Assembly (NCBI RefSeq): GCF_900105135.1 | Contig: NZ_LT629741.1 | Span: 2,829,001 to 2,893,000, forward strand | From: Gramella sp. MAR_2010_147 | GTDB taxonomy: Bacteria > Bacteroidota > Bacteroidia > Flavobacteriales > Flavobacteriaceae | Direction of reading: 5' to 3' | Length of the DNA: 64,000 nt | Shown: positions 55,830 to 64,000 of the stretch, piece by piece | How the letters are laid out: every line of letters starts with the position of its first letter | How positions within the stretch are numbered: position 1 is the first letter of the stretch | Translations under genes and position numbers: made by a program | Notes under the pieces: model-generated | The model's input: only the letters and a program-made list of their open reading frames with translations | The model's database searches: none | What the model was told of the DNA's origin: nothing

Positions 55830-56078
55830 TTAGCTCGATTTGTTATCGGATTTTCCCGGAACAGGATCATAACCACAACCTCCCCAGGGATGGCATCTTG
55901 AGATCCTTTTTAATCCTAACCAAAATCCTTTGAAAGCCCCATGAATTTCAATGGCCTTAAGCATATAGCTTGAGCATGTAGGCTCGTATCTGCAACTTGC
56001 AGGGGTAAGCGGAGAAATAAATTTCTTGTAGAATTGAACCAAGGCGGTTATTAGGTAACCAAAGTAGCGGTTCAGCAT
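55830..56078 (-). CDS. yidD: Membrane protein insertion efficiency factor YidD
   Basis: 82-residue membrane-associated protein with the conserved core [35 protein letters not shown] (positions about 12-46) and [16 protein letters not shown]. Length and Cys pattern match the family, which aids YidC-dependent insertion. Eight bases after cysS, 45 before lgt. Confidence 0.93.
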   Translation of the reverse strand: MLNRYFGYLITALVQFYKKFISPLTPASCRYEPTCSSYMLKAIEIHGAFKGFWLGLKRISRCHPWGGCGYDPVPGKSDNKSS

Positions 56079-56086
56079 CGTGGAGC

Positions 56087-57571
56087 TTATTTTACGGAAA
56101 AAGAAGTACCTTCCTTACCGTCTTTAAGTTGAATTCCTAACTCCTGCAACTGATCTCTTATTTGATCACTTAAAGCAAAGTTCTTATTCACTCTTGCTTC
56201 TGCTCTTAGTTTTATTAAAAGTTCAATGGTCCCGGCTAATTTTTCTTCACCATTCTCATTTCCCGGAGCTGCATCAACCAGTCCAAGAATGTCAAACATA
56301 AATGCGTTCATTGTAGTTTTGAACTCCTCTTTATCAGTTTCGGTAATAGAAATAGAGCCGTCTTTAATCCCGTTAATAAGCTTAACGGCATCAAATAATT
56401 TAGCGATAAGAATGGGGCTGTTAAAGTCATCATTCATCGCATCATAGCAGGATTGTTTCCAGTCTTTTAAATTAAAATCTGAATTTTCTGAAACCGGTAG
56501 CTCGTCAATCGCGTAATATGCCTCCATCAAACGGTTAAAGCCTTTCTCGCTACCTGTTAATGCATCACTTGAAAAATCAAGTATGCTACGGTAATGAGCC
56601 TGAAGAACAAAGAACCTCACCACATTTGGTGAGAATGCCTTTGTAAGCACATCGTTATTTCCAGAAAATATTTCCTCTGGAAGAATAAAATTACCTGTAC
56701 TTTTTGCCATTTTCTTCCCGTTAAGGGTAAGCATGTTTGCATGCAGCCAGTAATTCACTGGAGATTTTCCGGTAGCAGCTTCTCCCTGTGCGATCTCACA
56801 TTCGTGATGGGGAAATTTTAGATCCATTCCGCCACCATGAATATCAAATTCTTCACCTAAATATTTAGTGCTCATCACCGTACATTCCAGGTGCCATCCG
56901 GGGAATCCGTCGCTCCAGGGCGATGGCCACCTCATAATATGTTGTGGCTCTGCTTTTTTCCATAGTGCAAAATCCTGCGGATTTCTTTTATCACTTTGGG
57001 CTGAAAGTTCACGGGTATTGGCGATCATATCTTCAATCGCCCTTCCGCTTAGTCTTCCGTATGAATGTTCTTTATTGAATTTAATCACATCAAAATAAAC
57101 CGATCCGTTTGCTTCGTAAGCAAAACCATTGTCAAGAATGGTTTTAATGATCTCTATTTGTTCAACGATATGCCCCGTAGCCGTTGGTTCGATGCTGGGA
57201 GGAAAGTTGTTGAACTTATTCAGAATATTATGAAAATCAACAGTATATTTTTGAACCACTTCCATAGGTTCAATTTGTTCCAGCCTGGCTTTTTTAGCAA
57301 TTCTGTCTTCACCGCTATCGGCATCATTTTCAAGATGGCCGGCATCGGTAATGTTTCTCACATAACGTACTTTATAGCCAAGATGTTTAAGGTATCTAAA
57401 AACAAGATCAAACGAGATAAATGTTCTGCAGTTTCCTAAATGTACATTGCTGTAAACTGTAGGTCCGCATACGTACATGCCTACATTTCCTTCATTTATC
57501 GGGGTGAAAATTTCCTTTTCACCGCTCATTGAATTATAAAGTTTCAGGCTTTGTTCCTGGTAAAGCGCCAT
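56087..57571 (-). CDS. cysS: Cysteinyl-tRNA synthetase
   Basis: Class Ia aminoacyl-tRNA synthetase of 494 residues. [17 protein letters not shown] contains the Cys/HIGH-like zinc and ATP site (HLGN), [17 protein letters not shown] follows, and WHLECTVMS and [18 protein letters not shown] are zinc-site blocks. The KMSKS loop is [11 protein letters not shown]. The C-terminal helical domain ends [15 protein letters not shown]. Normal length. 22 bases downstream of folE. Confidence 0.96.
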   Translation of the reverse strand: MALYQEQSLKLYNSMSGEKEIFTPINEGNVGMYVCGPTVYSNVHLGNCRTFISFDLVFRYLKHLGYKVRYVRNITDAGHLENDADSGEDRIAKKARLEQIEPMEVVQKYTVDFHNILNKFNNFPPSIEPTATGHIVEQIEIIKTILDNGFAYEANGSVYFDVIKFNKEHSYGRLSGRAIEDMIANTRELSAQSDKRNPQDFALWKKAEPQHIMRWPSPWSDGFPGWHLECTVMSTKYLGEEFDIHGGGMDLKFPHHECEIAQGEAATGKSPVNYWLHANMLTLNGKKMAKSTGNFILPEEIFSGNNDVLTKAFSPNVVRFFVLQAHYRSILDFSSDALTGSEKGFNRLMEAYYAIDELPVSENSDFNLKDWKQSCYDAMNDDFNSPILIAKLFDAVKLINGIKDGSISITETDKEEFKTTMNAFMFDILGLVDAAPGNENGEEKLAGTIELLIKLRAEARVNKNFALSDQIRDQLQELGIQLKDGKEGTSFSVK

Positions 57572-57593
57572 GTAATAAATGTATTTTGATTTA

Positions 57594-58271
57594 TTAGAAC
57601 GATGTGTCTAATTTAATATAATCAAGAAATTCTCTTCTAACTTCTTTCTTTTTAAATGACCCTCCAAATTCGCTGGTAACGGTGCTGCTTTCAATATCAC
57701 GAATTCCTCTACTGTTTACGCAAAGGTGTTTAGCATCTACCACACAGGCGACATCAGGGGTGCCTAAAACATTTTGAAGTTCATGTACAATTTGCATCGT
57801 CATTCGCTCCTGTACCTGAGGTCTTTTTGCAAAATAATCTACAATTCTGTTCATTTTAGAAAGTCCCACTACAGTTCCGTTAGAAATGTACGCAACGTGG
57901 GCTTTTCCAACGATTGGAAGAAGATGATGCTCACAGGTAGAATAAACAGTAATGTTTTTCTCTACCAGCATTTCACCGTATTTATATTTATTTTCGAAAG
58001 TCGAGGCTTTCGGTTTTCTTTTAGGGTGCAGGCCTGAAAAAATTTCATTTATGAACATTTTGGCTACTCGCTGCGGGGTGCCTTTCAAGCTATCATCTTC
58101 AAGATCTAAACCTAAAGTATTAAGGATGCTTTTCACATCTTTTTTAATAAGGTCAATTTTTTCTTCATCACTTAAATGGAACGCATCTTCTCTTAATGGA
58201 TTGTTTGCGCTGCTCCCTGCATGGGCATCGCCCATCTCTTCAATTTCATTCAAAATCTTATCTACTTTCAT
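57594..58271 (-). CDS. folE: GTP cyclohydrolase I
   Basis: Makes 7,8-dihydroneopterin triphosphate from GTP, the first step to tetrahydrofolate and also to queuosine precursors. About 225 residues: [18 protein letters not shown] (zinc Cys and catalytic His), [23 protein letters not shown] and [17 protein letters not shown]. The start at 58271 is chosen over 58322, because a TATCTTTG -7 element at 58312-58319 would put the RNA start downstream of the longer alternative. Confidence 0.94.
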   Translation of the reverse strand: MKVDKILNEIEEMGDAHAGSSANNPLREDAFHLSDEEKIDLIKKDVKSILNTLGLDLEDDSLKGTPQRVAKMFINEIFSGLHPKRKPKASTFENKYKYGEMLVEKNITVYSTCEHHLLPIVGKAHVAYISNGTVVGLSKMNRIVDYFAKRPQVQERMTMQIVHELQNVLGTPDVACVVDAKHLCVNSRGIRDIESSTVTSEFGGSFKKKEVRREFLDYIKLDTSF

Positions 58272-58311
58272 GCTTTTTGCAATAATAGTCGGTAAAAACC
58301 GTATTGGCTTG

Positions 58312-58319
58312 CAAAGATA
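58312..58319 (-). promoter_or_regulatory. -7 element of the folE transcript
   Basis: Minus-strand TATCTTTG, 41 bases upstream of the folE ATG; the -33 TTG is not obvious at normal spacing. Confidence 0.45.
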
Positions 58320-58406
58320 CATATTTATAAGGTTTTGGCCTTAGTCAAAATTAGATAAGCCTTAACTGGCTATTTAGACATTATTTCCTAATTTACACGA
58401 GTTAAG

Positions 58407-60257
58407 ATGTTGTTTGGAATGAGAATAATTAAAATATTATTGATCTTTCTGCCAGGGCTATTTTTTGTTGATTCAATAAATGCTCAGGGAACAAGGTGTG
58501 CCGATATTGAGCCGTTTTGCGCCGGAAATGAGCGGTTAACATTTCCAAATGCAAACTTTAGAAACAGCTCACAAACCAATGGAGAGCTGGGGCCTGATTA
58601 CGGATGTCTTGACGATCAGCCATATCCCGCATGGTTCTTTTTGCAAATTGAAAATCCAGGAGATTTAAGGTTTAGGATATCTCAATATCAAAATGAAAAC
58701 GGTACTGGTGCAGCACTGGATGTAGATTTTGTAGTATGGGGGCCTTTTGATCGTGAAGCTGATTATTGCTCCGGTACTTCATTAAATGAGGATAAAATTG
58801 TTGACTGTAGTTACCTTCCAGATGCTGTAGAATTTATGTCAATTCCGAATGCACAAGCTAACGATATTTATGTAGTGGTAATAACAAACTTTGAGCAAGT
58901 GCCGGGGTTTATAAGCCTGGAGCAAACAAATGGGGGACAGGGTTCTACAGATTGTTCAATTCTTGATCTGGATCTGGGAGGAGTTATTTCTGTATGTGAT
59001 GATGATGAATATTTGCTAGATGGAACAACCGATGAAGATGCAACTTATGAATGGTTTGTTTTTAATCAAACTACTTCTCAATATGAGGCTATTCCTAATG
59101 AAAATGGGCCAACATATAATGTTACCCAATCTGGTGACTATAGATTGATAGTGACAGATCCCATTGAAGATAAATCTGAACAAGACGATGTCACAGTAAA
59201 TTTCTATGATTCCCCAACAATAGGAGAGCTTGACGAGCTTGCTGTTTGTACTGATGATACAGAAATTATCAATTTAAGACAGGCAGCTGAAGACCTAATA
59301 TCCCCTAATGGAGATTTAGCTAATTATGAAGTGTTTTTTTACGAATCTATTGAAGATGTAGACGAAGCTACACCTATACCATCTCCGCAGACTTATTCTT
59401 TTGAATTAGGGAAGACAATTTTTGCACAAGTACGTGATATAGTTAGCGGTTGTTTTTCCCCAACCACATCTTTTGAACTCATAACTTTTGATTTTCCTGA
59501 GTATGAGCTTCCTGAAAATTTGATCTTTTGTGTAGATGAAGAGCATAATTTGATAAGTCAGGTATCTATAGGTGAAGACCTGGGGGCTGGATATTTGTAC
59601 AAATGGTTTGATGGGGATGAATTGATTAGTACATCAGCAATTGTAACTTTTAATGAACTCCCGTTGTCAACAGAAGTAAAGTTAATTATTTCTCATCCCG
59701 AATCTGGTTGTGAACTTGAGTTTGAAACCAATCCGGTGCAAGTTTCCCGTCCTGAAATACTGTCGATTTCTATCTCAGGTTCAGATTTTGGGGAGGGTTA
59801 TACGGTAACTGCCACACCAGAAAATATAATAGGTGAAATTTATGCCGAATTTGAATATAGGCTTGATAATGGCAGTTGGCAGGCGAGTAATATCTTTAAT
59901 CAAGTGCCGCCGGGTAGTCATGTGGTGGTTGCCAGAGAAATTAATGGTTGTGGAGAAACCGCAAGTGAAAGTTTTTTCCTGGTGGGATACCCTCGTTTTT
60001 TTAGTCCTAATTCAGACGGATATAACGATACATGGAATTTAATCACAGATACATTTATAACGATCAAAAAATTATATGTTTTTGATAGATATGGTAAACT
60101 CATTCGAGAGTTAAATACTGCTCAGGGTAAGGGTTGGGATGGTACTTACAATGGAAAGCCGCTACCTGCAGACGACTATTGGTTTAGAGTTGAATTTGTA
60201 GACGAAAAAACAGGAGACCATCGGGAATACATGTCTAATTTCACCCTGATGAGATAA
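58407..60257 (+). CDS. T9SS type B sorting-domain (gliding motility-associated C-terminal) protein
   Basis: 616 residues, secreted. Signal peptide to about residue 27 (FFVDSINAQG; ATG at 58419 is an alternative start). The N-terminal region (about 28-190) has paired cysteines (RCADIEPFCAGNE; DYGCLDDQPYPAWFF). Middle Ig-like repeats (about 195-530) contain Cys-rich beta segments. The C-terminal about 85 residues, FFSPNSDGYNDTW ... YVFDRYGKLIREL ... GWDGTYNGKPLPADDYWF, are the type B CTD that routes cargo through the type IX secretion system. Probable surface adhesin or binding protein. Confidence 0.88.
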   Translation: MLFGMRIIKILLIFLPGLFFVDSINAQGTRCADIEPFCAGNERLTFPNANFRNSSQTNGELGPDYGCLDDQPYPAWFFLQIENPGDLRFRISQYQNENGTGAALDVDFVVWGPFDREADYCSGTSLNEDKIVDCSYLPDAVEFMSIPNAQANDIYVVVITNFEQVPGFISLEQTNGGQGSTDCSILDLDLGGVISVCDDDEYLLDGTTDEDATYEWFVFNQTTSQYEAIPNENGPTYNVTQSGDYRLIVTDPIEDKSEQDDVTVNFYDSPTIGELDELAVCTDDTEIINLRQAAEDLISPNGDLANYEVFFYESIEDVDEATPIPSPQTYSFELGKTIFAQVRDIVSGCFSPTTSFELITFDFPEYELPENLIFCVDEEHNLISQVSIGEDLGAGYLYKWFDGDELISTSAIVTFNELPLSTEVKLIISHPESGCELEFETNPVQVSRPEILSISISGSDFGEGYTVTATPENIIGEIYAEFEYRLDNGSWQASNIFNQVPPGSHVVVAREINGCGETASESFFLVGYPRFFSPNSDGYNDTWNLITDTFITIKKLYVFDRYGKLIRELNTAQGKGWDGTYNGKPLPADDYWFRVEFVDEKTGDHREYMSNFTLMR

Positions 60258-60290
60258 AAGACACTGTTCAAAAAATCAGTTTTTCGCCAG

Positions 60291-60313
60291 GCTGAAACAA
60301 AATTCAGAATGAC
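60291..60313 (-). repeat. Single REP-like unit
   Basis: The minus strand reads GTCATTCTGAATTTTGTTTC plus AGC, close to the GTCATCCTGAACTTGTTTCAG unit at 21633, with one inserted base. It lies in the short gap between the convergent T9SS cargo and porin genes. Confidence 0.55.
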
Positions 60314-60362
60314 TGTTTCTACTACTTTTAAAACAGTTTCGTGTGATTGCTAAATTTGTATT

Positions 60363-61868
60363 TTATAATCCAAATGTTAGGGATAGAACAACTTTAGAAA
60401 GGTCCCTGTTTGTATTTATAGGATCAGTTAAGCCTACGTTATAGATAGGTGTTGCCTCTTCATAACTGGCATTACTATATGCCAGGTCTAAATTGAGACT
60501 TCCAAAAGAATAACCAATTCCTCCACTGTAGCCGGTGAGATCACCAACACGAGTGTCATTAACAAATGGACTCTCTTCAAATCTATAACCTGCTCTTAAG
60601 CTAAAATTCGCTAGTCGGTATTCTCCGCCAACTCTGTAGGTAGATGCAGCCTTCATACTATTGGAGATAGTGTTATTAAGATCTTGAAAGTCTATATCAT
60701 TCTCAGGTTTGAATTTTGTATTAGAGTAATCTTTTCTACCGTAGTCAAAGCTTATTAAAGCCTGTTTTCCAAATAAATAAGCTGCGCTAGCTGATATTTT
60801 TGAGGGAATCTGAAGACGATATTCAGGATATATATTTACAATTCTGGGAGCAACACTTACAAACTCATCCATGGGACTATTTGTTTCTAAATATTGAGAT
60901 GTTTCCTCTCTTATGTTAAACCAGGTTGGGGAATCATAGGTTAATCCTACTCTAATATTTTCATTTAATTTTGCGATTCCTCCAAGTTGAAATGAAAATC
61001 CGTCTCCGTTGGTGCTTAAGTTATTCCCAAAATAGACCTCGGTGGTTAGGCTTTCCGGGTTATTATTGAATTCGCTGAATTCAGTTGAATTCTCATAATT
61101 AATAAAATGGGAGTTCAGGTTAAGTCCTAGGTATAGAAAGTCTTTGAACTGTGTTCCTGCATTAAATGTCAATTTTCCATTTAACCCCGTCGCAGCATAA
61201 GCATATCTCTGGTCAAAACTTCCTTCATCAATCAGGGAAAAGTATTCAGTGTTTTCAGGAGCATCACTTTCAGCCTCAATAACAAAGCCCTGATATCCTA
61301 AGAAAGCCTGTTGTACGCCAAATCCATAGTTTTCACCTAAAAAGGAATAAAGATCTGAGATATTTTCAGATCCCTGTAGTTGGAGAAGATCCAGAGGAAC
61401 ACCATTCGCATAATTTAGAAAATACTGATCTATAGAATTAGTTGAATTTCCTCTAACGACATAATTTTCTTCAAAATTATTTTGAGTGGAATAATTAAGC
61501 CCGAGTGAAATTTTTCTCCAATTGCTATCGCTGCTAGTAGTAAATACAAATACACCCCCAATATTATCCAGGTCTACGTCTGAATTATCACTGGCACTGC
61601 GACCATTATTGTAAGAAAAATTATTTTCAAGATTTCTGAAAGACAGGCTTGCCGTAGCGCTGCTCGATAAGAAAACGGCTGAAGAAGCAGGATTAAGCGA
61701 TATTGCGGAAATATCTCCACCAAGTGCTCCAAAAGCACCACTCATTCCTGTAAATCTTGCAGTTCCCGAAAGCTCTGATGTTGAATAGCGATAGGCATCC
61801 TGTAGTGTTTGACCTTCAACACATGAAATTGTTGCTATAAGTGCAATAAGGGATAGTATTCTTTTCAT
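60363..61868 (-). CDS. OmpP1/FadL-type outer-membrane transport protein
   Basis: 501 residues. Signal peptide (ATISCVEGQ) followed by DAYRYSTSELSGTARFTGMSGAFGALGGD and ISLNPASSAVF, the N-terminal hatch motifs of FadL-like proteins of Bacteroidota (NPA-S region). The rest is a beta-barrel with many alternating aromatic strands and the C-terminal LSKVVLSLTFGL. Likely a passive channel for hydrophobic compounds; substrate unknown. Follows the low-complexity lipoprotein gene after a terminator. Confidence 0.87.
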   Translation of the reverse strand: MKRILSLIALIATISCVEGQTLQDAYRYSTSELSGTARFTGMSGAFGALGGDISAISLNPASSAVFLSSSATASLSFRNLENNFSYNNGRSASDNSDVDLDNIGGVFVFTTSSDSNWRKISLGLNYSTQNNFEENYVVRGNSTNSIDQYFLNYANGVPLDLLQLQGSENISDLYSFLGENYGFGVQQAFLGYQGFVIEAESDAPENTEYFSLIDEGSFDQRYAYAATGLNGKLTFNAGTQFKDFLYLGLNLNSHFINYENSTEFSEFNNNPESLTTEVYFGNNLSTNGDGFSFQLGGIAKLNENIRVGLTYDSPTWFNIREETSQYLETNSPMDEFVSVAPRIVNIYPEYRLQIPSKISASAAYLFGKQALISFDYGRKDYSNTKFKPENDIDFQDLNNTISNSMKAASTYRVGGEYRLANFSLRAGYRFEESPFVNDTRVGDLTGYSGGIGYSFGSLNLDLAYSNASYEEATPIYNVGLTDPINTNRDLSKVVLSLTFGL

Positions 61869-61882
61869 TGATTATATTTTTA

Positions 61883-61917
61883 TAAAAAAACCTTACAGGT
61901 TCAATCCTGTAAGGTTC
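61883..61917 (-). terminator. Intrinsic terminator of the low-complexity lipoprotein gene
   Basis: Arms AACCTTACAGG and CCTGTAAGGTT (plus-strand 61889-61917) with a short loop; the T tract is on the minus strand (61884-61890). Confidence 0.85.
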
Positions 61918-61937
61918 AATTGTAGATTCATTAATTT

Positions 61938-63032
61938 TTATTGACCTCCGCCACGGCCACCTCTTGATGAGGATCTTCCACCAGAACTTCTTGTGGTGCC
62001 TGAGCTTCTGCTTAAACTACTTGAGCTTCTCACTGAACCGGATCTTGAAGAACTTGAACTTCTTCTTGAACTGGACGAGCGATATGTGCTGTTGCTACTT
62101 CTGGAAGATCTTTCATAAGTAGGGGAACTGCTTCTATTGCTACCAGTATCGTAACTTCTGGCAGGCGCGGTTCTTCGGCTTGTTCTTGTGTACACCCTGG
62201 CATCACTATCTCCGGCGCTACTTCGAACTCTGGAGGTTCCGTAATCTGAAGATCTGGAATTTCTTATATCTCTAATTCGTTGAGAATAGGAATTTCTTCG
62301 GCTAGGTCCTTCGCTATAAGTCGCTCTGGAATTTCTTCTACCATTATTATGTGCAACACGGGTATTATAAGGATTGTAGTAATCGTAATTGTTGTAATAG
62401 TGTGGGTAATATGGATTATAATATGGCCCAAAACCACCGTAACCGTAACGATGACCAAAACCAAACCCGAAATTTAGACCAAATCCTATATTCCATCTGG
62501 ATCCACCATAGGCGTAAGGTCCGTATCCTCCCCAGAAGTTTCCTGGCCAGTAAGGATCATACCAGCCACCGTAATGATGAGGGAATCCAAAACCATAACC
62601 ATATCTCCACGGGGAATAAAACCCTCCGTAAAAACCATTATTATATATGTTTACCGTATAGGTATCTGGATCTTGGCCCCAAGGAGCATTTCCACCAACA
62701 TAGGCCACGTCACCACCAATTTCAGAGTAATTTTCATACCTGTCATTAGAGCTATAGCTGTCTACATCAGTAAAAACAGCGCTTTCAAGAACTTCTCCAA
62801 CCATTTCAGATTGTTCAGAAAAAAGATTCTTATAATAAGAGTTATTACTGTTAGGTCTAACTTCCGTTGCCTCTTGTTCTGGCTGTTCAAGGATTCCTGG
62901 TCTGGATTCTCCATAAATTCCATCGGCTTCGTACCCTGAATATTGATAGGAACCACAGGAAACCAATGCGAAAACAGCCATCGGCGCGAGCAGAAGACTT
63001 AATTTATTTCTTAGAGTGTAGTAAAGTTCCAT
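61938..63032 (-). CDS. Gly/Tyr-rich and Ser/Arg-rich low-complexity lipoprotein
   Basis: 364 residues. Lipoprotein signal ending FALVSC (Cys at 26). Residues about 30-120 are acidic and polar. Residues about 125-225 are extremely rich in Gly, Tyr, Phe, Trp and Pro (YGYGFGFPHHYGGWYDPYW). The C-terminal about 135 residues are Ser/Arg repeats of the RSSSS kind ending GGRGGGQ. No conserved enzymatic motif. Such composition suggests an extended, sticky surface or matrix protein, but this is inference. Divergent from proS. Confidence 0.75.
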   Translation of the reverse strand: MELYYTLRNKLSLLLAPMAVFALVSCGSYQYSGYEADGIYGESRPGILEQPEQEATEVRPNSNNSYYKNLFSEQSEMVGEVLESAVFTDVDSYSSNDRYENYSEIGGDVAYVGGNAPWGQDPDTYTVNIYNNGFYGGFYSPWRYGYGFGFPHHYGGWYDPYWPGNFWGGYGPYAYGGSRWNIGFGLNFGFGFGHRYGYGGFGPYYNPYYPHYYNNYDYYNPYNTRVAHNNGRRNSRATYSEGPSRRNSYSQRIRDIRNSRSSDYGTSRVRSSAGDSDARVYTRTSRRTAPARSYDTGSNRSSSPTYERSSRSSNSTYRSSSSRRSSSSSRSGSVRSSSSLSRSSGTTRSSGGRSSSRGGRGGGQ

Positions 63033-63047
63033 TGGTAATTCTTTTTA

Positions 63048-63078
63048 TTGTTGGGCATGCTAAAAATAGTTAGTTTTG
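63048..63078 (+). promoter_or_regulatory. Promoter of proS
   Basis: TTG (63048-63050), a 20-base spacer and TAGTTTTG (63071-63078) fit the Bacteroidota consensus; the start codon is 59 bases downstream. Confidence 0.6.
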
Positions 63079-63131
63079 CCCGAACGGTTAGTATTATACA
63101 CCAAAAAAGATACAAGTTTTATGCCAAATAA

Positions 63132-64000
<869 letters not shown>

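Noticed and set aside
62264..62939. ORFs on both strands inside the low-complexity lipoprotein gene
   Set aside because: Repetitive Gly/Tyr and Ser/Arg codons keep the other frames open; translations are Ile/Thr or His/Asn-rich repeats without domains.

Overview
This is an AT-rich chromosomal segment of a Bacteroidota bacterium, almost certainly a member of the Flavobacteriaceae (Gramella/Christiangramia-like marine flavobacteria fit best, but the genus is inference). The signs are GldB/GldC gliding proteins, a type IX secretion type B sorting domain, a SusC/SusD pair, fused SecDF, a zinc-ligand-less DnaG, many short-signal lipoproteins and repeated TTG-N20-TAnnTTTG promoters. No rRNA, tRNA, CRISPR array, prophage or insertion sequence was seen. 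The window is mostly housekeeping and densely packed; no stretch over 300 bases lacks a gene.

Layout. 1-3.5 kb: end of folD, then a leftward run (RluF-like pseudouridine synthase, VOC protein, AI-2E-type permease, DUF1232 protein). 3.5-6.1 kb: an ECF sigma factor with a convincing autoregulatory-type promoter, a membrane-anchored partner and an outer-membrane barrel protein. 6.1-13.6 kb: dnaG, an atypical LuxR-type response regulator, nadE, gldB-gldC, engB and a hydrolase. 13.8-29.5 kb: the complete-looking flavobacterial division/cell-wall cluster mraZ-rsmH-ftsL-ftsI-murE-mraY-murD-ftsW-murG-murC-ftsQ-ftsA-ftsZ, headed by 10-bp-phased MraZ-type boxes and closed by a perfect terminator. 29.5-32.6 kb: a small membrane protein, a pyrophosphatase, a lipoprotein and a HerA-like ATPase. 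32.6-43.1 kb: a run of genes that mostly act on peptidoglycan peptides (class A beta-lactamase-fold hydrolase, LD-carboxypeptidase, PBP4, SusC/SusD, AmiD-like amidase, M14 carboxypeptidase). 43.1-53.7 kb: queE, a DUF2911 protein, asnB, gyrB, a DUF6588 protein, mdh and secDF. 53.7-58.3 kb: a broken membrane-protein gene, then the leftward run folE-cysS-yidD-lgt-DUF192 lipoprotein. 58.4-64 kb: a T9SS cargo protein, a FadL-type porin, a Gly/Tyr- and Ser/Arg-rich lipoprotein, and the start of a type 3 prolyl-tRNA synthetase (cut by the window end).

The most notable observations are three genes with in-frame stops. The pyrophosphatase gene carries a TAA inside an otherwise perfect lipoprotein signal peptide. 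The AmiD-like amidase has a TGA at codon 4 of its signal peptide and has also lost its first zinc histidine (Tyr). A small membrane protein gene has both a stop and a frameshift. Other points worth attention are DnaG with all four zinc ligands replaced at conserved spacing, a response regulator with Glu at the phospho-acceptor position, MraZ operator repeats, an inverted REP-like doublet between murD and ftsW, and a possible SusCD-linked muropeptide salvage locus.
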